Source of the DNA: Deltaproteobacteria bacterium HGW-Deltaproteobacteria-12 | GTDB lineage: Bacteria > Desulfobacterota > Syntrophia > Syntrophales > Smithellaceae | Assembly: GCA_002840565.1 (NCBI GenBank) | Contig: PHBK01000029.1 | Location: 1 to 58,050, forward strand | Direction of reading: 5' to 3' | Length of the DNA: 58,050 nt | Part shown: positions 33,317 through 42,592 of the stretch, piece after piece | How positions within the stretch are numbered: position 1 is the first letter of the stretch | Layout: each line of letters opens with the position of its first letter | Position numbers and translations under genes: made by a program | Notes under the pieces: generated by a model | Seen by the model: the letters and a program-made list of their open reading frames with translations, nothing else | What the model was told of the DNA's origin: nothing | The model's database searches: none

Positions 33317-33836
33317 GCTTCTTGATCTTTGTCTGGGCATGCCTGCGCGCGCGGGGCAATCTTTTTGCGGGTCCCTTTTTGGAGAAATGATGATCGTTTG
33401 CATCATCCGCATCCTTCCCGGCATATTCGTCACTGACGGTAGATGATGCGAGGGCTTTGTCCAGCAGCGTTTCAAATTCAAGGGAAGAAAGCGCCGTTTT
33501 CCCCTGCCTGGTAACATAAGAAGCAATTTCCCGGTCCGAGGAAATGATGATTGTTTCTTCCGCGCTCCGGTCTGCCAATCTTTTGATTACATCATCCGCT
33601 TTTTCGCCCCGCCGTGAGTAAATGACGTCGATATTACCCTGACGGCTGCGTTCTTCCAGGGCAGAGCCTGTATCCCATCCGTCGAAAACAACCGTAATCT
33701 TGTGGCCTTTTCTTTTTTTGTATTCAGACACCTTGAGAATCAGCGCCCGGCGCCCGGCTTCCAGACTTTGCCTTTCATAACGGCGCAAGGAAGATGATTG
33801 CCGTATCAGGTTATAGCCGTCAATTATTATATGCAT
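33312..33836 (-). CDS. NYN domain ribonuclease (YacP-like)
   Basis: The 174-residue protein starts IIIDGYNLIRQSSSLRRYE and has ITVVFDGWDTG, GEKADDVIKRLAD and IIISSDREIASYVTRQG, the acidic residues and order of YacP/Rae1-type NYN nucleases, which cut mRNA within the ribosome. A basic tail of about 45 residues follows (KRLPRARRHAQTKIKKL). The gene is on the opposite strand to its neighbours; its end is shared with the holA-side terminator. Confidence 0.85.
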   Translation of the reverse strand: MHIIIDGYNLIRQSSSLRRYERQSLEAGRRALILKVSEYKKRKGHKITVVFDGWDTGSALEERSRQGNIDVIYSRRGEKADDVIKRLADRSAEETIIISSDREIASYVTRQGKTALSSLEFETLLDKALASSTVSDEYAGKDADDANDHHFSKKGPAKRLPRARRHAQTKIKKL

Positions 33837-34017
33837 AAGCCGACTTTGACATATCGCTCTACACGATGCAATTATTTTTTATCGTCAGTTTTCTTAATGG
33901 TTTTTCTTGACTTCCAGATACTTAGTCTGTTAGCTTTCAGTAAATTTTTCAATACTGGATAAAAAAGTAATTTATTATTTATCCAATAAAAATAGACATA
34001 TGGAAGGGGAAGGGAAA

Positions 34018-34875
34018 ATGGAGATTAAGAAAATTTGTGTGTTGGGTGCCGGTCTGATGGGCAATGGCATTGCCCAGGTTTCTGCTTGCGCGGGTTATGA
34101 TGTGACATTGAGAGATATAGAACAGAGATTCATTGATGGCGGCATGAACACCATCAAAAAAAATCTGAGCCGCGATGTGGAAAAAGGTAAAATAACGCAA
34201 GATCAGGCCAACGCAATTCTGGGACGTATCAAACCGACGCTGGACTTAAAAGAGGCTGCTACAGGGGCTGATGTGGTGGTCGAAGTCGTCATAGAAGTTA
34301 TGGATGTAAAGAAAAAGGTTTATGCCGAACTCGAAGAAATAGTTCCCCAGCATTGTTTGTTTTTTACGAATACATCGGGACTGAGTATCACCGAAATGGC
34401 TTCCGTGACCAAGAGGCCGGATCGTTTCATCGGAACTCATTTTTTCAATCCCGTACCGGTGATGCGTTTGCTGGAGATAATTCGCGGGCATCAAACTTCT
34501 GATGATACACTCGAAATGGCCAAAGCCTGGGGCAAGAAAATCGGCAAAGAAGTGATCATCGTCAAAGAGGCGCCGGCGTTCGTAGTTAACAGGATTCTCT
34601 GTACAATGCTCAACGAGGCCTTTTTTGTTCTGGATGAGAGTCTGGCCACGGCCGAAGATATTGACAAAGGCATGGTCTTGGGATGCAATCATCCGATCGG
34701 CCCGCTGGCTTTGGCTGATCTGGTCGGCAATGATACCCTGTTGCGTGTTGTCGAAGGACTGCACAGAGAACTGGGCGACAAATACAGACCCGCGCCTATT
34801 TTAAGAAAGCTTGTTCGCGCCGGAAACTTGGGACGCAAATCAGGCAAGGGTGTTTACGATTATAGTAAAAAATAA
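34018..34875 (+). CDS. 3-hydroxybutyryl-CoA (3-hydroxyacyl-CoA) dehydrogenase
   Basis: The 285-residue protein has the Rossmann start [18 protein letters not shown], then [12 protein letters not shown], the catalytic His in [20 protein letters not shown] and the C-terminal [12 protein letters not shown], all typical of short 3-hydroxyacyl-CoA dehydrogenases. It interconverts 3-hydroxybutyryl-CoA and acetoacetyl-CoA with NAD, in fatty-acid oxidation or its reverse. AGGGGAAGGG lies before the ATG 34018; an ATG six codons upstream overlaps that site. The acyl-CoA dehydrogenase gene follows. Confidence 0.94.
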   Translation: MEIKKICVLGAGLMGNGIAQVSACAGYDVTLRDIEQRFIDGGMNTIKKNLSRDVEKGKITQDQANAILGRIKPTLDLKEAATGADVVVEVVIEVMDVKKKVYAELEEIVPQHCLFFTNTSGLSITEMASVTKRPDRFIGTHFFNPVPVMRLLEIIRGHQTSDDTLEMAKAWGKKIGKEVIIVKEAPAFVVNRILCTMLNEAFFVLDESLATAEDIDKGMVLGCNHPIGPLALADLVGNDTLLRVVEGLHRELGDKYRPAPILRKLVRAGNLGRKSGKGVYDYSKK

Positions 34876-35064
34876 TATAGCAGGTTGATTAGCTAAAGGA
34901 AGATGTCTTTCCGCAACGGTGAAACCGGGCTGATATCTTTCTGTTTTTTTATCAAAACAGAGTGGATGAAATTCACAAGATTCAATTAAGAAAAAATTAC
35001 GGCTCACAGAAAGACTTTAACTGGTGATTAATGCCAGACAAAATAAGCTTAAAGGAGATAGGAA

Positions 35065-36207
35065 ATGGATTTTAACTTAACTGAAGAACTGAAGATGTTG
35101 AAGGAAATGGCATACAAATTTGCTGTGGCGGAAATAACACCGCTTGCCCAGGAATGCGATGAACAGGAAAAATACACGCCGGAAATTCGAAAAAAAGCGG
35201 CGGAAAATGGCTTGGTCGGAGCCTGGATTCCGGAAGAGTATGGCGGAGCCGGAGCCGGTATTTTAGGCAATGCCATTATTACCGAAGAATTATCCAAAGT
35301 GGACATGGGTATCGGTCTGAATGTCGTGGCTGCAGGATTTGGCTGCGAATCAATTTTCCAGTATGGTACGGAAGAACAGAAAAAGACTTATCTGCAGCCG
35401 GTTTGTGCAGGTGAAAAAGTCAGTGCGGGCTCCTTCACCGAACCCAATGCCGGAACAGATGTTGCCGGTTACAAGACGAGGGCGGTCAAGGATGGCTCTG
35501 ACTATATAATCAACGGCAATAAAATGTTCATAACCAATGGCACTGTCTGTGATTTTATGGTTACTCAGTGCATTACCAATCCGGAAGAAAAAAAGCACAA
35601 CAGCTTCAGCTTGATTATTATTCCGGCTGATGCCCAGGGCGTGACGCGCAACAAAATTCACGGGAAAATGGGTATTCGTGCCAGCGATACGGCGGAAATT
35701 GCACTGGAAGATGTGCGTGTTCCCCAGTCCAATCTTGTAGGAAAGGAAGGGCATGGTTTTCGCGAGCTGATGCACTTTTTCGACACCACCCGAGTTATGG
35801 TTTCCGGGCAGGCACTGGGGCTATCGGAAGCGTGTCTGGAAACAAGCATTAAATATGTTAAGGAAAGAACGGCCTTCGGTGCACCTCTGGGATCATATCA
35901 GCTAACTCAGATGAAGTTAACGGAAATGGCGATCCGCATTGAAGCGCTGCGCGGCCTGGTTTACAAAGCGGCCTGGCTGATTGATCAGGGCAAGCCCGAC
36001 TACACACTGGCCGCAATGGCAAAATTTTACGGTGGTCAAACTGCTGTGTTTTGCGCCAATTATGCAGTGGAGTTGCACGGTGGTTATGGTTACATTGAGG
36101 AGTATCCCGTACAGAAATGGTATCGCGATGCAAAAATTCTGGAGCTCTATGAAGGGACCAAAGAAGCTGAAATCATGACCATCGGCCGGGCTCTGCAGGC
36201 GAAGTAA
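35065..36207 (+). CDS. Acyl-CoA dehydrogenase
   Basis: The 380-residue flavoenzyme has the family landmarks FTEPNAGTDVAGYKTRA, IINGNKMFITNGT, TTRVMVSGQALGLSEA, ERTAFGAPLG and the C-terminal catalytic Glu in LELYEGTKEAE (about 366). It dehydrogenates an acyl-CoA, passing electrons to an electron-transfer flavoprotein; chain length or ring preference cannot be read from the sequence. AAAGGAG precedes the ATG. It lies 189 bases after the hydroxyacyl-CoA dehydrogenase gene and is closed by a strong terminator. Confidence 0.95.
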   Translation: MDFNLTEELKMLKEMAYKFAVAEITPLAQECDEQEKYTPEIRKKAAENGLVGAWIPEEYGGAGAGILGNAIITEELSKVDMGIGLNVVAAGFGCESIFQYGTEEQKKTYLQPVCAGEKVSAGSFTEPNAGTDVAGYKTRAVKDGSDYIINGNKMFITNGTVCDFMVTQCITNPEEKKHNSFSLIIIPADAQGVTRNKIHGKMGIRASDTAEIALEDVRVPQSNLVGKEGHGFRELMHFFDTTRVMVSGQALGLSEACLETSIKYVKERTAFGAPLGSYQLTQMKLTEMAIRIEALRGLVYKAAWLIDQGKPDYTLAAMAKFYGGQTAVFCANYAVELHGGYGYIEEYPVQKWYRDAKILELYEGTKEAEIMTIGRALQAK

Positions 36208-36225
36208 TTGTAAAATCATTTTTTT

Positions 36226-36269
36226 TCAGGCGCGGCAGCATTTTCAGAGGCTGCCCCGCCTGATTTTTT
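36226..36269 (+). terminator. Strong rho-independent terminator
   Basis: TCAGGCGCGGCAGC pairs with GGCTGCCCCGCCTGA around a nine-base loop, and TTTTTT follows. It is 19 bases after the acyl-CoA dehydrogenase stop and only 18 before the next start codon. Confidence 0.88.
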
Positions 36270-36286
36270 GTTGATAAAGGAGAGAT

Positions 36287-37324
36287 ATGAAAACGCGCAT
36301 TACTGAACTGTTTGGCATTAAATATCCGATTATCTTATCCGGTATGAGCTGGATCAGTGTACCGAAAATGGTTGCAGCGGTTTCCAATGCCGGCGGACTG
36401 GGGATTCTCGCTACCGGTCCTTATACACCGGCACAGACACGTCAGGCGATAAAAGAGATACGCGATCTTACAGATAAGCCTTTTGGAGCGAACGCCACAC
36501 TTCTAATTCCGGCAGCAATGAAGAATGCCGAAGTATTATTGGAAGAAAAAGTGCCGGTCATAAATTTTGCCCTGGGAAAGGGTGACTGGATCGTCAAGGG
36601 TGCTCATGCTTACGACGGAAAAGTTGTCGCCACTGTCGTCAACGCCCGTCATGCCAAAAGGGCACAGGAATACGGAGTGGATGCAGTTATCTCTACGGGA
36701 TACGAAGCCGCGGCGCACGGTGAGTATGTAACATCGCTCGTGCTGCTTCCCTCTTTGGCGGACGCGGTTAGCATTCCGATTATTGCCGCCGGCGGTTTTG
36801 CCGATGGCCGGGGACTGGCAGCAGCGCTGGCTCTGGGTGCGGAAGGAATTGCCATGGGAACACGTTTTATGACCACTAAAGAAAGTCCGCTGCATGAAGT
36901 CTATAAAAAGTTATCGATCGAAAAAGATGTTACGGAAACTATGTTTTCGACCCGCTTTGACGGAATATTATGCCGTGTTCTGGAAACACCGGCTGCTCAA
37001 AGGGCATTCAAAAAAGGATTAGATCTGCCGGCCGCTTTCTTCAATTCGCAGGATATTGCCCGTCAAATGGAAATGCCCTATGGGAAATTGATGCTGGGAA
37101 TACTCCTTTCCGGTTGGAAAAAAGCGCAGCAGATGGCTTTTTTAGCCAACGGCTTCAAGGCGTTTAAGGAGGCTACGGAAAATGGAAACACCAGCACAGG
37201 ACTTCTTCCCGTAGGTCAGGTAACCGGACTGATTCACGATGAACCATCGGTTGCCGAATTAATGGAAAGAATTGTCGCCCAGGCAAAAGTGCAGCAGCAG
37301 AAATTGCATGATCATTTTTCCTAG
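36287..37324 (+). CDS. Nitronate monooxygenase/enoyl reductase (2-nitropropane dioxygenase-like) flavoprotein
   Basis: The 345-residue TIM-barrel protein starts ITELFGIKYPIILSGMSWIS and has AAVSNAGGLGILATG, VDAVISTGYEAAAHGE, PIIAAGGFADGRGLAAALAL and GAEGIAMGTRFMTT, matching the FMN-binding NPD family. Members oxidise nitronates or reduce enoyl-ACP/CoA (FabK). Next to beta-oxidation genes, action on an acyl-CoA is possible, but the reaction is not fixed. AAGGAGAG precedes the ATG. The glycosyltransferase gene follows after 19 bases. Confidence 0.86.
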   Translation: MKTRITELFGIKYPIILSGMSWISVPKMVAAVSNAGGLGILATGPYTPAQTRQAIKEIRDLTDKPFGANATLLIPAAMKNAEVLLEEKVPVINFALGKGDWIVKGAHAYDGKVVATVVNARHAKRAQEYGVDAVISTGYEAAAHGEYVTSLVLLPSLADAVSIPIIAAGGFADGRGLAAALALGAEGIAMGTRFMTTKESPLHEVYKKLSIEKDVTETMFSTRFDGILCRVLETPAAQRAFKKGLDLPAAFFNSQDIARQMEMPYGKLMLGILLSGWKKAQQMAFLANGFKAFKEATENGNTSTGLLPVGQVTGLIHDEPSVAELMERIVAQAKVQQQKLHDHFS

Positions 37325-37343
37325 CAGCCAGGATTGACCGTCC

Positions 37344-38108
37344 ATGTTCCAGAATAAAAAAGTGGTTGTCGTGATGCCCGCCTATAACGCTGAAAAAACA
37401 CTCCGGCAGACATACGAGGAGGTGATGGCCCAGGGCATTGTGGATCTGGTAGTGTTCGTCGATGATGCCAGTTCTGACGGGACAGCGAAACTTGCGGCAG
37501 ATCTTCCCCAGACAAAGCTTTATATTCATGGAACAAATCTTGGCTATGGCGGCAATCAAAAAACCTGCTACAAGGCGGCCCTGGATAATGGAGCGGACAT
37601 TGTGATCATGGTTCACCCCGATTATCAGTATACACCGCGCCTTATTCCCGCTATGGCTGCCCTGATCGGAGGAGGTCTTTATCATTGCGTGCTTGGTTCG
37701 CGTATTTTGGGAGGCTATGCCCTCAAAGGCGGGATGCCCTATTGGAAATATGCGGCTAATCGTTTCCTGACATTAATAGAGAATTGTTTAACTGGAGCAA
37801 AGCTCTCCGAGTATCACTCAGGATATCGCGCTTTTTCCCGGGAACTTTTACAAAAACTGCCGCTGGAAGTTAATTCCGATGATTACGTTTTTGACAACCA
37901 GATGCTGGCGCAAATTATCTGGTTTGGCTGCACGGTCGCCGAAGTGAGTTGTCCGACTAAGTATTTTGCTGAAGCATCTTCCATTAATTTTCCGCAGTCG
38001 GTTAAATACGGCTTTGGTTGTTTAAAGACAGCGCTGGATTTCCGTCTGGCGAAAATGAAACTAATATCGTCTTCTATCTTCCCCGCCCATGAACAAAAGA
38101 AAGACTAA
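37344..38108 (+). CDS. Family 2 glycosyltransferase
   Basis: The 254-residue GT-A enzyme has KVVVVMPAYNAEKTLRQTYE, FVDDASSDGTAKLA, LGYGGNQKTCYKAALDNGAD and the metal-binding HPDYQYTP, then HSGYRAFSRELL. The layout is that of polyprenyl- or dolichyl-phosphate sugar transferases without C-terminal membrane helices. Such genes are often followed by a multi-membrane PMT/ArnT-type transferase, and a remnant of what may be one starts inside the last codons here. It follows the flavoprotein gene closely. Confidence 0.86.
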   Translation: MFQNKKVVVVMPAYNAEKTLRQTYEEVMAQGIVDLVVFVDDASSDGTAKLAADLPQTKLYIHGTNLGYGGNQKTCYKAALDNGADIVIMVHPDYQYTPRLIPAMAALIGGGLYHCVLGSRILGGYALKGGMPYWKYAANRFLTLIENCLTGAKLSEYHSGYRAFSRELLQKLPLEVNSDDYVFDNQMLAQIIWFGCTVAEVSCPTKYFAEASSINFPQSVKYGFGCLKTALDFRLAKMKLISSSIFPAHEQKKD

Positions 38109-38193
38109 TCTGATTATCGTTCTTCTGATAGGCGCATCTTTTATTGCTTACGAAAGGATGGCTGCTTTCAGATCGGCGATGGTTTTGCGGTAA
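38089..38193 (+). pseudogene. N-terminal remnant of a membrane protein gene
   Basis: An ATG inside the glycosyltransferase end (overlap 20 bases) opens a frame that begins MNKRKTNLIIVLLIGASFIA, a basic start plus one membrane segment, as in multi-membrane glycosyltransferases that normally follow GT2 genes. After about 20 codons it runs into the 3' end of rpe on the other strand and stops at 34 codons. It looks like the start of a gene cut off by a rearrangement near 38147; a short real peptide is the alternative. Confidence 0.45.
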
Positions 38194-38804
38194 TCGGAGC
38201 TGCCGAAGACGGAATTCCCGGCCACCAGCACCTGGGCGCCGGCCTGGGCGATGCTTTTGATATTTTTTAGGTTAACACCGCCGTCAACTTCCAATAAGGG
38301 TTTATTGGGCAGCGCACTCAATAATTGGCTGGCCCGGGAAATTTTCGGCAGTGTACTTTTTATAAATTGCTGGCCTCCAAAACCAGGATTAACTGTCATG
38401 ATCAGCAAAAGGTCTATATCAGGCAGAATTTCTTCAACCTGTGTCAGCGGTGTTGCCGGATTCAAAGATACTCCCGCTTTCTTGCCGTATTTTTTTATCA
38501 AGTCAATAGTGCGATGGAGATGATTGGCCGCTTCTTCGTGGACGGTGATGATATCGGCGCCGGCGTTCGCAAAAGATTCGATGTAGTTATCAGGGTTTTC
38601 AATCATCAAATGGACATCAAAAGGCAGCGCGGTGATTTTTCTTAAGGAGGCGATAATTGCCGGTCCCAGAGTAATGTTGGGGACAAAATGGCCATCCATC
38701 ACATCAATGTGAATCCAATCGGCGCCGGCTTTTTCCACGGCGGCAATCTCCTCGGCGAATCTTCCGCCGTCGGCGGAGAGGATGGAAGGAGCAATCAGGT
38801 TCAT
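38148..38804 (-). CDS. rpe: Ribulose-phosphate 3-epimerase
   Basis: The 218-residue TIM-barrel protein shows the family motifs IAPSILSADGGRFAEEI, WIHIDVMDGHFVPNITLGP, FDVHLMIENPD, MTVNPGFGGQQFI and LEVDGGVNLKNI, including the metal-binding His and Asp residues. It interconverts ribulose 5-phosphate and xylulose 5-phosphate. GAGGAG lies before the ATG. It is transcribed away from waaA and its end overlaps the remnant of a membrane protein gene. Confidence 0.96.
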   Translation of the reverse strand: MNLIAPSILSADGGRFAEEIAAVEKAGADWIHIDVMDGHFVPNITLGPAIIASLRKITALPFDVHLMIENPDNYIESFANAGADIITVHEEAANHLHRTIDLIKKYGKKAGVSLNPATPLTQVEEILPDIDLLLIMTVNPGFGGQQFIKSTLPKISRASQLLSALPNKPLLEVDGGVNLKNIKSIAQAGAQVLVAGNSVFGSSDYRKTIADLKAAILS

Positions 38805-38875
38805 AAATTATATTCTCCTCAATGGATTTATCGACTTTAAGAGACATTAGTAAAAGTATATATAATCCAGAGCTT

Positions 38876-38946
38876 TTGTCATACCGGCGAAAACCGGTAT
38901 CCAGTTTCTTTATTCCTGGATTCCGATTGGCATGGGAATGACGAAC
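38876..38946. repeat. Palindromic hairpin repeat (CATACCGG.../...GGAATGAC)
   Basis: GTCATACCGGCGAAAACCGG opens the element; TTCCTGGATTCCGATTGGCA and GGGAATGACG close it. The same family, with half-palindromes CCGGNNNNCCGG and ends GTCAT/ATGAC, recurs at 52229-52392, 52685-52728 and 56676-56734. It lies between rpe and waaA, a gap (38805-39123) with no other gene. Confidence 0.6.
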
Positions 38947-39021
38947 AAAGGAGTTGAGCAAAGGTCTCTAGCTGCTTGAGATATACTAATATCGGGCTGC
39001 TGTCAATCAGCACCTTAAATG

Positions 39022-39066
39022 AGGGGACATGCTCCGGAAGTCCGCAGGAATCGGAACGTGTCCCCT
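39022..39066. repeat. REP-like inverted repeat before waaA
   Basis: AGGGGACATGCTCC and GGAACGTGTCCCCT are inverted with two mismatches, with 17 bases between. The GGGGACATG/CGTGTCCCC style is that of extragenic palindromes; its distance of about 60 bases from the waaA start also allows a role in that leader. Confidence 0.5.
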
Positions 39067-39123
39067 GATAAAAGAACGGAAAAGTTTCTTGACACAAAGG
39101 CGGAAAAATTAAATAAACAACCC

Positions 39124-40419
39124 ATGTATATCTTATACAATACTCTGCTTGGGCTTGCGGCGATCATCGGCATCCCGTATTATTTTTTTAAAATGGTCTT
39201 TACCGGAAAATACCGTAAAAGCTTCATTCAGAAGCTGGGCGGCAGGCAGGCGCAAATACTGGCCGGTCTTAAAAATACACCGCGAGTATGGGTGCATGCT
39301 GTATCGGTCGGTGAAGTTACCGCCGCCGCTCCCATTGCTGCTTCACTAAAACAGCTCCGACCGGATGTGCAGATAATTTTTTCCACCAGTACGGAAACAG
39401 GTCAGGAAATGGCGCGCCGTCTGGTAAAAGATGCTTCCGCCCTCATTTACTATCCCCTGGACATCCCCTTTGTTGTGCGCAAAATGATAAGTCTGGCCAA
39501 ACCGGACATTTTTATTATGGTCGAAACTGAACTCTGGCCTAATTTCCTTAAGACTTGCCAGGAATATCATATTAAAGCCCTGATGGTTAACGGCAGGATT
39601 TCGCAGCGCTCTTATCACAGCTACAAATTGACAAGATTTTTCTGGAGGATAATGCTGCGGCATCTGTCCGCCGCGGCGATGATTTCCGAGGTTGATGCCT
39701 CGCGGGTAAAAGATATCGGGATGGATTCTGGAAAAATTAAAATAATGGGCAATGCCAAATATGATGCCCTGGCGGCGATGGCTGCTCCTGAATTGCACAA
39801 GGAAATAGCCGGCCTTTTTAATGTCAGGGAAAACGAAAGATTTTTTGTTGCCGGCAGCACTCACGAGGGAGAAGAGAAGGTTATCATTGAGGTGTATCAG
39901 GAACTGATAAAAAAATATGATGATTTCAGGCTGATTATTGTTCCCAGGCACATTGAGAGAAGCAAAGAGGTTTTGAACCTGCTGCATAAGAACCGTCTGG
40001 ATGACGTCATTACCGTCAGCAGGATGAAAAGTGGTCAGGAGCGTCAGGATGAGCGGATCATTGTCGTTGATGTTATCGGCGAACTCTTCAAAGTATATTC
40101 TTTGGCAACGATTGTTTATTGCGGCGGAAGTCTGGTGCCGAAAGGCGGCCAGAACATTTTGGAGGCAGCCGCCTGGGGCAAGTTAATTTTCTATGGCCCG
40201 TCCATGGAAGATTTTACCCAGGAAAAGAATTTATTGGAAAATGCTGAGGCGGGAGTAACGATTCGCAATGCCGAGGAGTTGTTGCAGGGCATTGTTGCCG
40301 CGCTGGCCAATCCCGCAGAGCTGCAACGAAGGGGCGCCCGGGGAAAGGCAATAGTGGCCGCCAACATGGGCGCCGCGGCTCGATATGCGGAGTTGATTAA
40401 TAGGTATATAGGTAAATAG
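39124..40419 (+). CDS. waaA: 3-deoxy-D-manno-octulosonic acid (Kdo) transferase
   Basis: The 431-residue GT30 enzyme has an N-terminal membrane anchor (LYNTLLGLAAIIGIPYYFFK), the catalytic Glu in HAVSVGEVTAAAPIA, STSTETGQEMA, VETELWPNF and C-terminal nucleotide-sugar motifs (CGGSLVPKGGQNILEAAAWG). It adds Kdo to lipid A precursors on the inner face of the inner membrane. The ATG at 39124 fits the family; the frame is open back to 39019 through a REP-like repeat and that part is not protein-like. The Shine-Dalgarno sequence is weak. Confidence 0.93.
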   Translation: MYILYNTLLGLAAIIGIPYYFFKMVFTGKYRKSFIQKLGGRQAQILAGLKNTPRVWVHAVSVGEVTAAAPIAASLKQLRPDVQIIFSTSTETGQEMARRLVKDASALIYYPLDIPFVVRKMISLAKPDIFIMVETELWPNFLKTCQEYHIKALMVNGRISQRSYHSYKLTRFFWRIMLRHLSAAAMISEVDASRVKDIGMDSGKIKIMGNAKYDALAAMAAPELHKEIAGLFNVRENERFFVAGSTHEGEEKVIIEVYQELIKKYDDFRLIIVPRHIERSKEVLNLLHKNRLDDVITVSRMKSGQERQDERIIVVDVIGELFKVYSLATIVYCGGSLVPKGGQNILEAAAWGKLIFYGPSMEDFTQEKNLLENAEAGVTIRNAEELLQGIVAALANPAELQRRGARGKAIVAANMGAAARYAELINRYIGK

Positions 40420-40421
40420 GT

Positions 40422-40486
40422 AAATAGGCTGAAGGTTCCTTCCTAATAGTCTTCAGCCTATTTAAGCCTATTTCAGCCTTCAGCCT
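40422..40486. terminator. Two-way terminator built from heptamer repeats
   Basis: AAATAGGCTGAAG (40422-40434) and CTTCAGCCTATTT (40451-40463) are perfect inverted arms between the converging waaA and porB genes. CTTCAGCC, AAGCCTA and CAGCCTT units continue to the porB end, so the last five codons of porB (Lys-Lys-Ala-Glu-Gly-stop) are read from the repeat. Confidence 0.7.
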
Positions 40487-41372
40487 TTTTTAGATACACA
40501 TTCCACTTATGATCAATAAATTTCTGCATGCTGTGCATCTGCTCTTCGCTCATTTTTTTGAAGCGATCCTGGCGTTCGAGATAATTAATTAAGGGCAGCC
40601 TGTTACCCTTTTCCGCCAGTGACCTGCTGCGGCCGGTAAAGCGGAACTTTCCATTTTCCATTTCAAAAAGGACAAAGACACCGGTTTCGATGGCCAGCCG
40701 CGCCATTTTTACGGTGTCCCGCGGCGGATAGCCCCAGCCCGGCGGGCAGGGGACATAAATTTGCATATAACGGGTTCCCTTAATGCGTTTGGCTTTAACA
40801 AATTTATCGTAAAGATCAATGGGATATGCCGGTGAAGTGGTCGCGATATAAGCAATGTCATGAGCTTCCATAATCATGAGCATGTCCTTTTTCTGTTGTT
40901 CTTTGGTCAGGATCGGTGTTGTTGTTGTGATTGCCCCGAGCGGAGTGGCGCTGGAGCGCTGAGTCCCCGTGTTCATATAGCCTTCGTTGTCATAGCAGAC
41001 AAAAATGAAATCGGTTCCTCTTTCCGCAGCTCCGCTTAACGCCTGGATGCCGATGTCATAGGTTCCTCCGTCACCGGCAAAGGCCACAACTGTCGTGTCG
41101 GTTTTGCCGGTCGCGGCCAGTCCGGCGACGAGCCCGGCGGCGGAGGCAGCCGTGCTGGGAAAAGTGCAGTTGAGGCACGGAATAGTTACTGACGTTGTAG
41201 GATATAAACCGTGCAGAACAGTGAGGCAGCTGGCCGGAATCGTCAAAATGGTATTTTCGCGCAGCGCCTTGAGGGCATAGCGATAAGCCAGCGAGAGACC
41301 GCAACCCTGGCAGGACCTGTTGCCCGGCAGCATATATTCTTCTTTATTGATTTTAAACAAATTTTCCGGCAT
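40473..41372 (-). CDS. porB: Pyruvate/2-ketoacid:ferredoxin oxidoreductase, beta subunit
   Basis: The 299-residue subunit has the CQGCG and CLNC cysteines of the proximal 4Fe-4S cluster, the thiamine diphosphate motif FAGDGGTYDIGIQALSG with VCYDNEGYMNTGTQRSSATP, and PCPPGWGYPP, all typical of PorB. With alpha, gamma and delta it oxidises pyruvate (or a similar 2-ketoacid) to the acyl-CoA, reducing ferredoxin. It is the last gene of the porCDAB run. Pyruvate is the likely substrate, not proven. Confidence 0.93.
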   Translation of the reverse strand: MPENLFKINKEEYMLPGNRSCQGCGLSLAYRYALKALRENTILTIPASCLTVLHGLYPTTSVTIPCLNCTFPSTAASAAGLVAGLAATGKTDTTVVAFAGDGGTYDIGIQALSGAAERGTDFIFVCYDNEGYMNTGTQRSSATPLGAITTTTPILTKEQQKKDMLMIMEAHDIAYIATTSPAYPIDLYDKFVKAKRIKGTRYMQIYVPCPPGWGYPPRDTVKMARLAIETGVFVLFEMENGKFRFTGRSRSLAEKGNRLPLINYLERQDRFKKMSEEQMHSMQKFIDHKWNVYLKKAEG

Positions 41373-41384
41373 GACTCATATCCT

Positions 41385-42590
41385 TTATTTCCGGCAGTTG
41401 ATCCAGATGGTTTTATTTTTGGAATCATTACTATTCATTTCGGCAAGGGACGCCTGGACTGCTTCGAATATTTCCCGTGCTTTGACATCACGCCCGCCCA
41501 GTCCGGCGATAAAATTATGTATTGGAGGATTAATGCCGGTGCCATAAAGGGCTGCTTTAATATCCGAACAAAGTGCGCCTTCAAAACCATAACTGATAGC
41601 CTTTTCCAGGACGATGACAGCGCGGGCGTTTTTCAAAGCCTGCTGGACAGCAATGCTGGGGAACGGGCGGAAAACACGCACTCCGACCACACCGGCTTTG
41701 ATACCCCTGGCGCGCAATTGATCAACGGCAACGGTTGCTTCTGTGGCGATAGACCCCATTCCGGTTAACAGCACTTCGGCATCGTCGGTCTTGTAGTGCC
41801 AGAGCATTTCGCTATAGTCGCGACCGGTAAGCTTTGAATATTGCTTTCCTGCAGCGACAATTACATCCCCGGCCTTTTCCAGGGCTTGCTGAAATTTGTA
41901 GCGTATTTCCATATAGCCGTCGCAGAGAATTCCTGCTGAATTTTTCCGCATACCCGGGAAGATAACAGGGTTAATATTGCGCGGATTCTCCGCATTGAGA
42001 ATCGTATGCGGTTTATAGGCCGGCAGAAAAGTTTTGACAAGGTCAGCATCCGGTACGCTGACAGGCATCATGGTATGCGAAAGAACAAAACCGTCATAGC
42101 AGACCATGACCGGAGCATAAACTTCTTCGGCAATGCGATAAGCCTGAATAACCGTATCAATAATTTCCTGATTGTCGCGGCAATAAAGCTGAATCCAGCC
42201 GGTGTCACGCTGAGAAATAGAATCCTGTTGATCATTAAATATTGACCACGGAGCGCCGACGCCGCGATTGACGCAGCACATGACGATCGGCAGGCGCGAT
42301 CCGGCCGCCCAGTGCAGCTGTTCATGCATATAAAGCAAGCCGTGAGAGCTGGTGGAAGTAAAAACCCTTGCTCCTACGGTAGAGGCTGAAATGCAGACCG
42401 TCATGGCGGAATGTTCGCTTTCCACTCTTACATATTCGGCTTTTAACTCACCGCTTTCGACAAATTGCGACAGTGTTTCCGTAACGGAAGTTTGCGGTGT
42501 AATCGGATAAGCAGCTATCACTTGAACCTGGCAGAGTTTCGCCGCCGTTGCCGCCGCAGTGTTGCCGGTCATTATTTGAACTTCAGCCAT
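41385..42590 (-). CDS. porA: Pyruvate/2-ketoacid:ferredoxin oxidoreductase, alpha subunit
   Basis: The 401-residue subunit begins MAEVQIMTGNTAAATAAKLC and has AAYPITPQTSVTETL, EYVRVESEHSAMTVCISAS, TSTSSHGLLYMHEQLHWAAG and RGVGAPWSIFNDQQD, the domain I and VI signatures of PorA. Two ATGs are possible: 42596 overlaps the porD stop as ATGA, while 42590 has GGGG at the better distance. It is coupled to porD and followed by porB after 12 bases. Confidence 0.93.
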   Translation of the reverse strand: MAEVQIMTGNTAAATAAKLCQVQVIAAYPITPQTSVTETLSQFVESGELKAEYVRVESEHSAMTVCISASTVGARVFTSTSSHGLLYMHEQLHWAAGSRLPIVMCCVNRGVGAPWSIFNDQQDSISQRDTGWIQLYCRDNQEIIDTVIQAYRIAEEVYAPVMVCYDGFVLSHTMMPVSVPDADLVKTFLPAYKPHTILNAENPRNINPVIFPGMRKNSAGILCDGYMEIRYKFQQALEKAGDVIVAAGKQYSKLTGRDYSEMLWHYKTDDAEVLLTGMGSIATEATVAVDQLRARGIKAGVVGVRVFRPFPSIAVQQALKNARAVIVLEKAISYGFEGALCSDIKAALYGTGINPPIHNFIAGLGGRDVKAREIFEAVQASLAEMNSNDSKNKTIWINCRK

Positions 42591-42592
42591 TG

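Noticed and set aside
34876..35064. Riboswitch or small ORF before the acyl-CoA dehydrogenase gene
   Set aside because: AGATGTC/GATATCT pairing is weak and no known aptamer core is seen; the 28-codon frame has its purine-rich box too close to the ATG.
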